Source: Spongilla lacustris (lineage: Eukaryota; Porifera; Demospongiae; Spongillida; Spongillidae). Taken from it: a stretch of DNA of 64,000 nt. Below the pieces are notes generated by a model. It was not told the origin of the DNA. It was given only the letters and a program-made list of their open reading frames with translations, and searched no databases. Positions 16,660 through 28,341 of the stretch are shown in pieces. The first letter of the stretch is position 1. The number at the start of each line of letters is the position of its first letter. Both the position numbers and the translations under genes were made by a program. The stretch covers positions 10,088,309 through 10,152,308 of the forward strand of contig OX442417.1 in assembly GCA_949361645.1 (NCBI GenBank). Reading direction: 5' to 3'.

Positions 16660-19600
16660 CAACTGGTAATACCAAACAAGTCTTCACAATACAACTGTTA
16701 AACCACACAAGTAACAATAACATACTTGTCTCTTAGTATGGTCCAGAGCTCTCCCCCAAGGCACACCTCCAGTAACATATACAGGTACTTGTTGCACCTG
16801 AACGTTTTGTACAGCCTGAAAAGGTATCAAATGAATGAGAACGGAAAACTTCCACATTTGACAGGTCACCTTGCTACAAATGGACTGCGCCCTTGCAACA
16901 TGATCTTCTTCTCAGAGAAGATGTGCTCCTGTTGGCGAGTGTCCACTATGTGCTTCTTCTTCAGACACTTGAGAGCAAATGTTTTGGTGAGGTCACCTTT
17001 CAGTTGAACCTGACGAGAAAGTTGATTTGGGTAAGTGCAACATCCAAATCATTAAATATGCTGCATAGAATGAGATTGTAATGAACATGTACATGTACAT
17101 ATACGTACAGATGTTCTTAGGTCACTTGCTGTTGTCAAATTACTCATGAATTTTCAGTATTAATGAAATAAATACTGCAATTGTTATCTGGTGTTACGTG
17201 TACATGTACATAAGACAAGACATGCATTTCCAAATGTGTGTCAATCAATCCAGTGCTATTTAACTTGCATACAGTATTTCCTGTACTGGACATTATGTTG
17301 GTGTCCTCCCCTTTGAAACCCACCATGTCACCACATATGGCCTCAGCTGCCATTTAGCAAAGGTCACCGATATTGTCATACTTCCCTTTCAATGACATCA
17401 TCCACAGATCAGCCAACATCAAAGGCAACTGGTCTGGACCATGCAAAGCCCAGACAGGATTACCAAGATGGCGCCCTGGATTAATGGTGGGCTGATTGAC
17501 ATTTATAGTTTTCTCAAAAGGGAGAGGTGTAAAAATGTGGTATGCATTTGAAGTTGCACTCTTTTTTGTTGTTGCTAATCTCTCCCTGGGCTGCACTTAC
17601 ACAATGCACATTTCAATTTTGCACCTAATCCAAAATCATCCCTACATGTATATGAGCAACTTTAAACTGAATCTCACAACTTGACAGTTCAACGCAAGGA
17701 AATTATTATGTACATGTAGTGCATACTTTATTCATGAGTCATCAGCATGACAAACCTTAGTGTCATGGCCACAATAATTCTTCACACTTAAAAACACAAT
17801 ATAAGCAAAGTTGGATTTTGGCAGCAGTGAGAAGATTGAGTCTATAAAAATATTCACACCTTCATCGACATAACTAATGTCATTAATAGCAAATAGCAAA
17901 CGCCTCCTCCTTTGCCAAAGGTACATGGAAAACAACTTTTAAATGAATATGAAGAAAAACAATCTGATACACAAGTACATGTACATGTGCCAAATTTGAC
18001 CACATCACACAATATATACCTCTATCAATCAGCCACTTACCAACTCAACTCTACCAAAGCCGCCCATACCAAGTGTCTCAACCCGTGTCAAGTCGTCAAG
18101 GGTGACATGCGCATACTCCTTCCCTTCAGGATCTCCGATCTCTTCCTCACTAACAATAAAATAAAATAAAATAAAATGGATCACAGTAATGTAAGGTACA
18201 TGACCCACAGCTTACAGTGGTTCTACTGCCTCTGGCCCTCCTGGTGACCACTCACGAATGACTATTTCTCCTATTAGCTGATCAAAATGACTGCACAAAA
18301 TGTTGCCAATTACGCGCACTCACATGTCAACAATGCCACAGGACAACCCCAACTTACTCTTTGTCTAAAGTAAGACAAGCGACATTGCTTGTTGCAATAA
18401 CATTTGCTGTTCGTATTGAATCCCTGAAAGAGTTCTTCATTCAATATGTAAATTGCGCAATACCAGCTTGCATACCCAAGAAGGGCTTTCTCTCCAAAGA
18501 AGTCTCCCTTAGAAAGTTCACGGATAGTGATCTCTGGACTGTCAGGTGTCTGCCTGTGGGTAACTCGCACCTGCAGGGTTATTGTGTACATAGCATAAAG
18601 GTGGACAACAAGCCAATCCAGCTTACAGTTCCTTCATTGATAATGAAGAATGTATCACCAGTCGCTCCTTGCCTGATTATGTACTCTCCAGCAGGGTAGT
18701 AGTCCTGTAAAATATACACAGCACTTAAAATGGGTATACACTATTCTGTAAAAGCGACCTATATACTACAGTATATGAGTCAAACCTCTTGCAGAACGTC
18801 TGCTATCTTGAGAAGATCTCTGTCTTGAAGGCTTTTGAACTCGGGAACACTTTAATGAGTCCATAGTGACACGTCAACACTCTCATAGCACATAACACAG
18901 ACATGTACCTCTTCAGGAAGCTTAGCTGTTCTGACTGCCGAAGGATTCCTGTGTTCATCATAATCCCCTGAAAAGAACTGCGGTCCAAAGTCCACACCTA
19001 CAGCATATGTCAACAGGGCATTTCGTCATCCAACAATGCTACCATGATAATGTCAGTACATGTCTATAAAGACATATACTGAATTCAAGCAAGGGGGTTG
19101 CAAGATCCAGTTCCTCATGTACGCCATGACGCCAAGGTCTACAATTGTATCTTCAATTTTGGGGTCCAGCACATAGTCATGTACATGTGTAGACCACAGC
19201 ACTACATGTACGTTAAACTGATTATGCACTTAGAGAGTTAATATACATGTTCATGAGCAGGTTTGTATGTAGATGTGGTGAATTATGCAAATGTGAGCAC
19301 TACTGTGTCACATGTATAAGTTTACTTTATATCCGTAAAGTATTCCAAGCGAATAGTGTAGTAATGCCAAATTACTACAGTTCCTATGACCCGGCGCTAC
19401 CCACTACCCCTGGTATGTGCATACCTTAGCCCCGGTAAGAGACTTGATGGTAGCAGTCCTGGTACAGTTGTACAAGATGGCCAGCTCTCCAAAGACTCTG
19501 CCTGGCTTCATCACCTGCCTGACTTGACCACCTCTGGTCACCTGCACCTCACCCTCTGCAAGCAACATAATAGGAACATCAATGGACATGTGGTATGCAT

Positions 19601-20617
19601 ATTTACAAAGTGTAACAGTTACAGGGATACATTCAGGTCGTGACTTGGACAGGAGAAAAGATTACAGTTACTAAAAATCGGAAAGCCACAAGTGTTTTGC
19701 ATAACAGCAACACTTTAATTACACTCCACTAGTAACACGCAAAAATGTAACAGAGTTCAATAACATGCACATCAAAAGGACATAAATTTGCACATAAAGG
19801 GAAGGGCAAAACATATGGCATGAAGACCTACCTGCAAGCACATAAAGCTGTGTTCCAACTCCCCCTTCTCTGCAAATGTACTGGTCAGCTGCAAACTCCC
19901 TTATGTACATGCAGTCCACAATCTCGTTTATTTGAACCTTCTCCAAGTTTTTCAGAAAGTCGTTGCCATTGATTGCTTTGATGATCAACTCTTTGGACCT
20001 ACGAACACCAAAATCAAGGCCTGGGTAACAATAATCATGATTATCAAACCTCAAATCCTTTGGATGCTTTGTCAGTTTGGCTACTTCTGGTTTACGCCCT
20101 GGGGCCATTGGCTCAGCAGAAATACCTATGACACACAGCAGTGTATACAAAGTTGCCATGGCAAGCATTTACATGTAAAGCTTACCCATTCTGTGCTTAG
20201 AGGTAGTATCGGGAGCTGGTTTGGTCTGCTGCTGTTTCATGTACTGCTGAAGAATTTCCTGCAGCTCTTTGTTCACCTGGTGTAGAGTCTGTATCTCCTT
20301 CTGCTTCAGTTCAAGTTCAGCTGTGAGAGCTTTTACGGTGTCATCTTTAGACTTCGATGTCGTCTCCAGCAGAGTAATCTGCTTCCTTAACCTTGCAATT
20401 CAATACCATACCACTAGTAAATTCGATACATATATGGCCCCAACTAACCATACATCACAGTGCAACTGTTATCAATGCAAATTCAAGCCAAGTGCTTTTA
20501 CCTCTCACATTCAGATTTCAATTGCTGGATTTCAGTGGTCTTTTCAAGCAACACGGTTCTGAGGTCGGACATTGTTGATTTCTTTTCAGCTGAATTTCTT
20601 GATACACCACTTCCCAT
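9332..20617 (-). CDS. PRKG: cGMP-dependent protein kinase, 21 coding exons, 751 residues
   Basis: Ser/Thr kinase activated by cGMP. Exons: 20502-20617, 20186-20391, 19832-20125, 19425-19555, 18909-18997, 18786-18849, 18627-18704, 18476-18570, 18358-18423, 18216-18290, 18041-18149, 16870-17009, 16726-16815, 16213-16312, 14459-14500, 14180-14278, 13973-14037, 13714-13836, 12537-12599, 12412-12478, 9332-9475; they sum to 2256 nt. The start MGSGVS matches the N-myristoylation consensus, as in type II kinases; a coiled coil covers about 16-95. Cyclic-nucleotide site A has [14 protein letters not shown] (227-240); site B has FGEKALLGG then RTANVIA (362-368). The kinase has its glycine loop at 432-437, Lys455, YRDLK with Asp549, DFG at 567-569, activation loop [10 protein letters not shown] with Thr582, APE at 591-593, and a tail ending [10 protein letters not shown] plus 17 extra residues. 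The C-lobe resembles type I, the N-terminus type II, so it probably predates or lies outside the vertebrate split. An alternative start at Met16 would remove the myristoylation site. Confidence 0.96.
9476..12411. other. Longest cGMP-kinase intron (between the last two coding exons)
   Basis: This 2.9-kb intron is AT-rich with several TACATGTA clusters and T-runs (9750, 10676, 10704). No inserted gene, transposase or RNA gene is supported. Confidence 0.5.
14054..14111. repeat. 29-bp tandem duplication in a kinase intron
   Basis: The unit that begins CCGCATGAAAATCAACACTC occurs twice, head to tail and identical, between exons 16 and 17 of the cGMP kinase. It starts at 14054 and again at 14083. 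Confidence 0.9.
14968..14992. repeat. Poly-G run in kinase intron
   Basis: An uninterrupted run of about 25 G follows AGAGGTGGC. Similar homopolymer G or C runs recur through the window. Confidence 0.9.
15811..15902. repeat. (AC)n microsatellite in kinase intron
   Basis: The run is about 90 bp of almost pure CA dinucleotides between exons 14 and 15 of the cGMP kinase. It produces spurious ORFs of Thr-His or Cys-Val repeats on both strands. Confidence 0.95.
16599..16658. repeat. C-rich tract followed by (CA)n microsatellite
   Basis: A CCCCCCACCCCCACCCCCA tract passes directly into CA repeats within the intron between exons 13 and 14 of the cGMP kinase. Confidence 0.9.
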
Positions 20618-22222
20618 ACAATAACTACTGGAATTTATCCAGTAGGTACAGCTGCCATGTATAATATGAAAAGGGATTATGTATATGACTTTAAATTTAC
20701 AACCAATCAACGGCTTTTTAAGCAAGCATTAGTCATTGAATGAATACTCCAAACTGCTGTTGCCTTCTCGCACTGTGATTTTAATCACGTAAGCTTACAC
20801 TCCCCCGCAAAATGGGGTGTTTCACACCTATTGATATATGACGCACTAAACAAACCAATTTGAAAAACAACAGAGGGCTAACGAAACGAAAAGCGCGTTT
20901 ACTTTTCGAATCCAAATCTAAGTAAAAAACGGCATGCCGTAACAGGAACGACACCGCTGTGTGGAAATACTAGCTCGTGCAATACAGCAAGCTTCAAAAT
21001 TCATACCCCAGATGCATGACTCGATCTGCACGACAGCACGAGCAGGCAGTTGTTTAGCAAGTAACGGATCGAGAATACAACACAATCTCCTGTTCTTCAA
21101 TATCAACTGTCGCCTACCTTGATCGTAACAACAGATTGCATAAAGCCCCTTACCTTCACAGCTGCTTTGAACGTAATCTTGTGATCACGTGATTTAAAGT
21201 ACTTAAATTAAAAACCGAAATATTAATACAAATATATGATGTAATTGACTAAGAGATAACTAGTACGCCTCCGATAGGTAACGCTTGTTCATTATATTGG
21301 GAGACAACGAACCATGCGCGTTTTTGTCGACTTGCTTTGTACAATGCTCAGCTGGCCTGCTGTAAATAATAGCTGCAAATGTTGAGGATCACATATAGTC
21401 TCGTCCCCAAACTCTCAATTACTTGTACATACTAATTGTGTATTCATCACGGGATTCAGCATAACATATTGTTACTGTTACATGTAGTACACAAGTACAT
21501 GTGCAAGCATTTAAAAAGATGAGGAATTTGATAGCACATCCTGAGGCAACCACAAACAAGAATATGAATCAAATTCAGTTCAAAGAGGGAGTGATGCTAG
21601 AAAGTTTAAGGATATTTCATCAATCATTAAGGCATAGATATTAGAATACTCTAATATCTATGATTAGGGATCCATATCAATTTGTACTTCCAGTAGACAG
21701 AAAGTGGATATTTTAAAAAAGAAACTTTCAACATTTCATCCTCTAGTAAAGACATTTTGCTGGGAAACTATTCATCACTGAAGATCAATTTCCACTGCTT
21801 GAGGCTTGAGCATTCCATTTCATATCCAATATTGTACATAGTAATAAATCTTCCATGACACTGTTAATTGTCTCTAAGTAATGGAATAGGATTAACCTAA
21901 TGTTTGTTCCACTTCAAACTTTCTTCATTCTCACCTGATATTGATTGTCATTTTGTGGGAGGAGCATTCTTTCACACACACACACATCACAGCCCACTAT
22001 TTCATGCTACAACACTGTAAATTACAATTACATGTAAATAAAACATTCACTATGAGAAAGTTGGTATATAGGATTGGAAGGCAATACATGTAGTGGTGCA
22101 AAAAGCAAGGATCCAATAATAAAGAAAAAGGATATGTTTTAAGGTGTTACATTAATGCTAACTATTTCGTTTTCCGGCTCTGATACTTGTACTGTATATA
22201 ATAGAAACATTTCTTATGCTCA
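20618..22222. other. Intergenic region upstream of the cGMP kinase
   Basis: This should contain the kinase promoter and 5' UTR, reading leftward from 20617. A perfect 13-bp-arm hairpin lies at 21633-21662 (CATAGATATTAGA, 4-nt loop). No other coding segment is supported. Confidence 0.5.
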
Positions 22223-22648
22223 TCAATCATGAATGGCTGTAATATACGTCAAAATGCGCTTCTTTTCATCCTCACTGAGTTTTTTTTTTCCTGCCTCACT
22301 GAGTTTTTGTTTTTCTGCGGCCAGCTTGGAAAACTCACGCGTAACTATTAAATAATTGGCGTGCCCACTGTCGCCCGACTTTCCTAGCACGTTTTTCCAA
22401 ATCCAATCGCAGCAGCAGCGAGTCTGATAAGCAAACGCAAAGTTACTATTCGCTTTTTTGAGGTCATCACTCAACATGGCGTCGCGTCCATCGGCAAGAG
22501 CTTTGTGGCTGACTTTCTTCAGTTCCTTGTACTCTTCAGATGCATTATCCGATAACTTAGCTGCGATCTTGTCGCAATCGAGCATGTTGTACTTTAACTT
22601 CTCCAGTTGTTGCTTCAGTTGCTCTTTGGTGTACGATTTAGCGGCCAT
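22223..22648 (-). CDS. Unrecognised intronless small protein, 141 residues
   Basis: This is a single open frame with a strong start context (AAAAATGGCC) that begins MAAKSYTKEQLKQQLEKLKY and ends ITAIHD. I do not recognise the family. The first ~75 residues look mostly helical with charged heptad-like spacing. The centre is aromatic and cysteine-rich (RCCCDWIWKNVLG), and the C-terminal 45 residues are Lys/Glu-rich and helical. There is no signal peptide and no transmembrane segment. It has no visible introns, unlike its intron-rich neighbours, which fits either a retrocopy or a lineage-specific gene. The codon pattern reads as ordinary coding sequence with varied third positions. Confidence 0.6.
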   Translation of the reverse strand: MAAKSYTKEQLKQQLEKLKYNMLDCDKIAAKLSDNASEEYKELKKVSHKALADGRDAMLSDDLKKANSNFAFAYQTRCCCDWIWKNVLGKSGDSGHANYLIVTREFSKLAAEKQKLSEAGKKKLSEDEKKRILTYITAIHD

Positions 22649-25632
22649 TTTTGGCCTCGCGTTTAATCCTGGGCATTAAGTTTAGATGGGGTAGATGTAA
22701 CCAAAGATAAAGATGTACTACTTACTCTCTGATATAATTTAGTGGCATAACAGGATTTGAAGGCGATGGGGTTACACAAAGAAGGGAAACCTTAACCTAC
22801 GTACGTAAGTTATTACATGTAGGTTGACCGGTCGACCGTTCCATATACGTATTACTAATTTTAACACCTCCTCTTCGCGAATAATTTTTCATAGCGCGAG
22901 CGGCTACAATTTAGGTACTTTAATAAATTTTTGAAAATGAATAAAACTAGAACTTTTATGCATAGCCTAAAAGAGCAAATTGAATGCATCAAAAATATGC
23001 TTTTGCCACGGAAAACAGATTACTATTTCAAAAGTTATAACGTTTCAAACATTACGTCACTGGTGACTAACAATGTACGCAATGTGAATGGACCGCGATA
23101 TAAAAAACTGTGACCGCTTGACTTCTCCATGCAACTACTGTAAAAGTATTCAAGATAATGATGCCATATTTGCATAAAATACAACATAGGTACTCTTTAT
23201 AAGGTTCACAGAGTCAAATACACATTACATCTAAATTTAGCTGTCTCATTATATAATCTAGCTGCCAATACGGCAATAGCCCGTATAGCGATATCATAAT
23301 GTTCTCCCCTATTTATTCACATTCATCATTCTTCCAATGTGTAATAATTACTTTAGGAACTTGAGACTTCTTTGATTGATTTACACATATTATATGTCCA
23401 TTGTATAGCACATTTTGATGATCCACATACCATAGGTGTGTTCAATATACAGACCATTAATAACTGATTACGCCCATAGCCATTGAGACATCAGGAGAGA
23501 GCTTGACCATCACCTTAGGCAGGCATCGGGAGAGTGCAATGTAGGCTCTTACTTGCTACAAAGGCTAGTCAGTTGCAGTACAATGTGGAAATGCTGCTTC
23601 TGTTATGGATTCTGTATCGTTTTATTAGTATAGTTACTTATTGTGCATTGTTTATGCTTACCTTTATTATTTTATTATTACAAATAACTGAAATGTTGGA
23701 TAAAACGCTTCAAAAATATTACATTAATTTTTTTTCATTATGAGATATTAGGAAACTCATTTGATAATTCTAACTTCCTTTTCTGCCACACATTGCAACT
23801 TCTTTTCTATCTTCCTCCTTGAACTGTTCTCATTCTTTTGAATCTTATCTTTAAGTTGCTGATCTTGCAATATAGTGTTCATGTTGTTTACTAACTAACT
23901 TTACTCTCTAAGCTTGTCAGATGCAAAATTTAACCAGGCTATATTTTCTTGCTTGTTCTGAGAGTGTGCACACAACCACTGCATTGTGCCATTAATTTTA
24001 CATCTTACGTTTCCATCATTTAACATTAGATGCTTTTCTATAAAGGTAATCAGCCAGGCCAAGGGTGCATTGTGCTCAGCAATCATACTTGGTGAACAAT
24101 GGATGGTGATATAGATGAGCTAAAGTACCTTCAAGGTAGCCATGCAACTGTGTCTACTATATTACACATACTTCAAGTAGCTAGTGTACTACAATATCTA
24201 TTATCTTATCTTGTTCTGTTGTAGCATGCAGAATTTTGTAGTTCAAGGTTCAGGGAGAGCACCTGCCATTTGATCCAAAGCTACTTCAATAACTGGGCAT
24301 ATGCTGGTTATGGGTAGATGTATTTCTCAATGTTACTGCATAGCTAGGATACACTAACATGAAAATATTGTCTTGAAAAATACGCTGTGTGGGCACCATC
24401 ATATTTTTATGATTGAGCTGTTTTTAATGATATGGCGGTCCATGCTGTACAATACTTTCCATAACTAACGCGTGCCTTGACGAATTCGGTGCGTATTAAA
24501 TAGAACTATCACACAACTCTTTGACACATAAACAAAATAGATTGTGTATGCGTTGAAAATACAAAAAATAAGTTTAATTCACAGGGCTCTAACACAGAAA
24601 TACCAGGTTAAGCATTATTATGTCAAGCTCTAAGCAATCCAACAGTAAACGCCTGTGCCGATAAATGGACCCTTGGGCACCATCCAAAGCTCATGAAATT
24701 TTATCCTGATATAGGCTAGGACCTAATAAACATGGGAAACGCTTCCTCAAGTGAGTGCTTTAAGAATCTAGAGAATGGCTAATCGCGACCGATTACTATG
24801 GAAATCAACGAGGCACACAAAATAACGCCGTATGCTGGCTTACATTTAGATACCAATTGTGTATCGGGCAACCCCTTTTGTTCTGTATTGTAGCAATAAA
24901 GTCCTAAATACCTTGCAAACAACTTTACAAAGCGCGCGTCTTCTTAAGCACTCGTAGAGAAATCCTAAATACGGTCACAATTTTCGACGAAATTTAGATC
25001 ACCAGCTTCCGCCTACGCAAACGCAATTTATTAAAGTACTTAGCTACATCATGTCAGTCAGTGTACATGTAATCACTAATGGCATGGCCAGCTTCATATA
25101 ATGTTATGACGTCATGATTACGACGTGGTGCTTCGTGCTGTAAAAAAGGAAGGAAGCCGTGGGTATTATAACAAGGTATTGTAAGTAATTGATATTGCAT
25201 ATTATATGTCTGAAGCGGCTTACCTAGTACATGTACATGTTGTAATGATTTCTCTCATCGATTACAGGGTACACGTTCACACATAAGGATTTTTTTTTTT
25301 TAAAGTGAATGAATTAAATAGACAATGAGTGAACCCTGGCTTCTCAGAATCTGCAACAGCTAGATCAATCAAACTGACCCTGAAAGCTCGTCCCTGTGAT
25401 GTAAGCATTTTAAAGAACAGTGCAGGTGAGGTAGCATACCGGTATTATCCAGGGAATAGTTGTGCCATAATGTTCCACATGCTTGGTAGTTAGAAGAGAG
25501 GCAACTCAGGCAAGTATCTTGTAAACTAAAGGAGCCATGCTCTATTTCCCATACACGCTGGTCACAAGATCTGGTCCTACATATGGTGCGCTCGATCATA
25601 AAGATGGGTATGCGGATGGTAATTGCATCTTT
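22649..25632. other. Gene-poor AT-rich stretch
   Basis: Several short ORFs occur here (for example 22931-23113), but none has recognisable motifs, splice-site support or a long frame. I see no RNA gene and no clear transposon termini. Confidence 0.4.
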
Positions 25633-27480
25633 CACTGTGCAAAAACTTTGTTATACGATAGCGTATTCTATAGCGTATATTTGAATATACACCTTAAATA
25701 TACACACCAGCGTATAGAACCATATACGCAGGTGCGTATTATTCAAATATAACCGATCACGCGACATTTGTGGTTGCTTAGCAAACCGTTGAATTCACTT
25801 TGTAGCTACGTTGTCGGTCACCGTATACTACGTGCTTCATATTCCGTATATTATCCTCCTACCACTCCCACCCCTCGTTCCGGATCCAGTTTAGTAGATT
25901 TAAATTTTTTAATCATTTTGCACGTGTACAACAAAACAACAAACTAACAGTCCGAGGCGGCAATCTGCATATGTTCGATCCAAGGCACCTGTACAGAATA
26001 CGAACAATAAATTCATATCGTAAAAAAAAAATATTTCACTCACCACATATTATATCCTCGTACTGTTTATACATGATTCTATAAATAAAGCAACAGATAC
26101 ATTATCGGGTAAGTGATATGCTTACCTTTCTTGTCTCCTATCTCCGATGTTTGACTTAAAACAATGGAACAGTGCGGGTTAAACACTTACCGTACCGTCC
26201 GGTCGGAGTCTGCAAGTTAAAAAAAACCCTTAGCAAAACACAACAAATGAATAGGCCTATACCTTTTTTTATCGCGCTCCATTGTGCCTGTTGTTCTATC
26301 ATTTCGGTTGTTCAACCGAACGGGAACACATAGGACACTTGCCAACCTAGTGCAAATAGAGAAAGGTGAATTCATTCTTTAGCAACTGCAACACATAATA
26401 CCGGTAACTTATACACTCTGGAAAGACGAACTATTGCCATTTAACGATCAAAACCCTGATCTCAGCGCGATTCTTACAGTCCTTCTGTCTGTTCATACCA
26501 AAAGCAACACGATCATGAAATAGCCCGCCAAAAATCTACAAATCACATGCACGGTTAGTTAACCACATTTCTAATTGGAGCACTTTTGTATCGTACTACA
26601 CAAACATTTGTACAGGGGTCCAATAGAGGCAAGGGCGGATGCAGGGGGGGGGGGGGGGTCCGGGGAGTCCGGACCCCCCCCCCCCCCTCGAACCTGTATA
26701 TGAATATAATTAATGTATATTAGCGTACTACACGTGTCAATACACGTAGCGTACATACAATCCCCCTGTATGTAGGATGTGTGGAAAAATAGGAATGCAC
26801 ACCTCAAAAATTTTCGCGCGCTTCGCGCGCCCCCCTCCCCCTCATCAATTATTCATGTCGGACCCCCCCCTCACCAAAATCCTGCATCCGCCCCTGAATA
26901 GAGGTCTACTGTGTAGGCATTCTACTGCTTCCATTGTAGCATTTACTGGGATCCGATGTGATCATGACCAAACTCAACTGGCGAGTTAGCATAGGCCATA
27001 GCCATGCACCATGGGCCCGGCCTACCGCTCACAAAATTTACCGCCGTATATACGGGTACACCAAGTAGACATACATGTATATAGCTAACCTTTGACGTCC
27101 AGCAGCATTAATAGAAGCAAAGTAGTACTCCTTCCCAGACTTCGATGCCTACACACCTTCCTACCTCACGTGGGTCCGGGTACGGGTCTGACCACTCATG
27201 AATTAATTCTGTGGTATACTTATGTAAACAGTGGGATTTTATGGAATGAAATATACGCAGTAGTATAACTCACTACAGTACATATTCAAATATACTCTTA
27301 AGAATACACTATCGTATATTTTGAAGGTGTGCTTATATAAACGGTGACGTATTTGACACTTGCGTATTCTCAAATATACGCGGTCGTACACTTCAAATAT
27401 ACTACACAGGTTATATTTTGCGCATTCCTCAAATATACGCATAAATATACACTATCGTGTAACAAACTTTTTGCACAGTG
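25633..27480. mobile_element. Non-autonomous CACTA/Chapaev-like DNA transposon, 1848 bp
   Basis: The ends are inverted repeats: CACTGTGCAAAAA at 25633 and its reverse complement ending at 27480. Similarity continues inward for about 35 bp (CTTTGTTATACGATAGCGTA against a near match). TTT flanks both sides (25630-25632 and 27481-27483), which suits a 3-bp target duplication. The subterminal regions (25660-25760 and 27245-27465) are packed with both orientations of a CAAATATACGC-type motif, like transposase-binding arrays. No transposase is encoded. The CACTG start and 3-bp duplication favour the EnSpm/CACTA superfamily; Chapaev is an alternative. Confidence 0.8.
26630..26896. mobile_element. 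hAT-type MITE nested in the CACTA-like element
   Basis: The left end is CAAGGGCGGATGCAG and the right end is CTGCATCCGCCCCTG, which are inverted repeats with one mismatch. A perfect 8-bp duplication AATAGAGG flanks them (26622-26629 and 26897-26904). The interior has long G and C runs around TCCGGGGAGTCCGGA. The length is 267 bp and there is no coding capacity. Confidence 0.9.
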
Positions 27481-27639
27481 TTTCCAAGGCAGATTATACC
27501 ACCGCTACGTGAAAAGCGAATGTGAATGCATATAAGGCTGGGGACGAAATGAAGAGACCTGGAGGCATTTAGAAACCAAACGCCCCAAGAGTAAATTAAA
27601 TACAGCTCCAATTCCGTCTGATACATCAACCTCAATCCC

Positions 27640-28039
27640 ATCAGAGATCAATCTCATGGAAATCTTGCGTTCATTCCCCAAGCTAACTGCTGCTGGGCCT
27701 TCTGGGCTCCGTATACAATGTCTTATAGATGCAATCTTCTGGCTGCAGGTAAGGCACCTGTTGAAGCCACTGCATATTTGGCTGGGGGCAACCTTGCAGC
27801 CTTGAATAAGTCAAAACCAGGGTGCCCTTTTGATGTCCGGCCCATTAGCAGTGGGAGAAGCTCTGCGCTAGTTGGTTGGTAAATGTCTCTGTGCTTCAGT
27901 AAAGGTAAAGGCTCAGCAGTTTTTTAACCTTTTTCAGTATGGAGTAGCATGCCCCTTTCGTGCAGAAAAATAGTTCATGGATTAAGAGGCTGTAAGTGTT
28001 TTGAGCAACATTGGTTGGAGGACAACTTTGTTGTTTTAA
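27640..28039 (+). pseudogene. Non-LTR-type reverse transcriptase, N-terminal part, decayed
   Basis: Shifting frames give segments typical of a reverse-transcriptase family abundant in invertebrates: FPKLTAAGPSGLRIQC near 27670, LAGGNLAALNKSKPG then DVRPIS near 27780-27850, LVGKCLC, YGVACPF, and finally EDNFVVL at 28010-28035. Reading then breaks exactly at a TTAA and resumes at 30334 (KVDL), so this is the upstream half of one RT domain split by the piggyBac element. At least three frameshifts make it non-functional. Confidence 0.8.
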
Positions 28040-28341
28040 CCTTTAATCTCCCGTCGTCCTACGCGTAGGATTAGCGTCCTACGCGTAGGACGTGACTAGA
28101 TTCTGTATTATAGGTTTTGGAAACAGCTTTTAACGGCATAAATATACTTCAAAATATAGTGCAATGGTAATAGAACTGTAATATAATTTTTTCTACTGCT
28201 ATCATAGCATCTATCATGCAGTCCATCACTTGGTATTTGATGAAATTGACTTTATCTGCGGTTTAGTTAAAAATGGCGAAGCCGATTACAGTTGGAACTG
28301 CAATTGTAGGGAAGAATTAAAAAACACTTGGAAAGCTTGGA

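Noticed and set aside
17354..17596. Minus-strand 80-residue ORF in a kinase intron
   Set aside because: It looks mildly protein-like, but I could not link it to any family or to flanking exons; it may be an old mobile-element scrap.
18350..18370. A 7-nt micro-exon or an extended exon at 18317-18367 in the cGMP kinase
   Set aside because: It broke reading phase or removed the conserved RTAN of site B. Exon 18358-18423 restores RTANVIA with consensus splice sites and correct phase.
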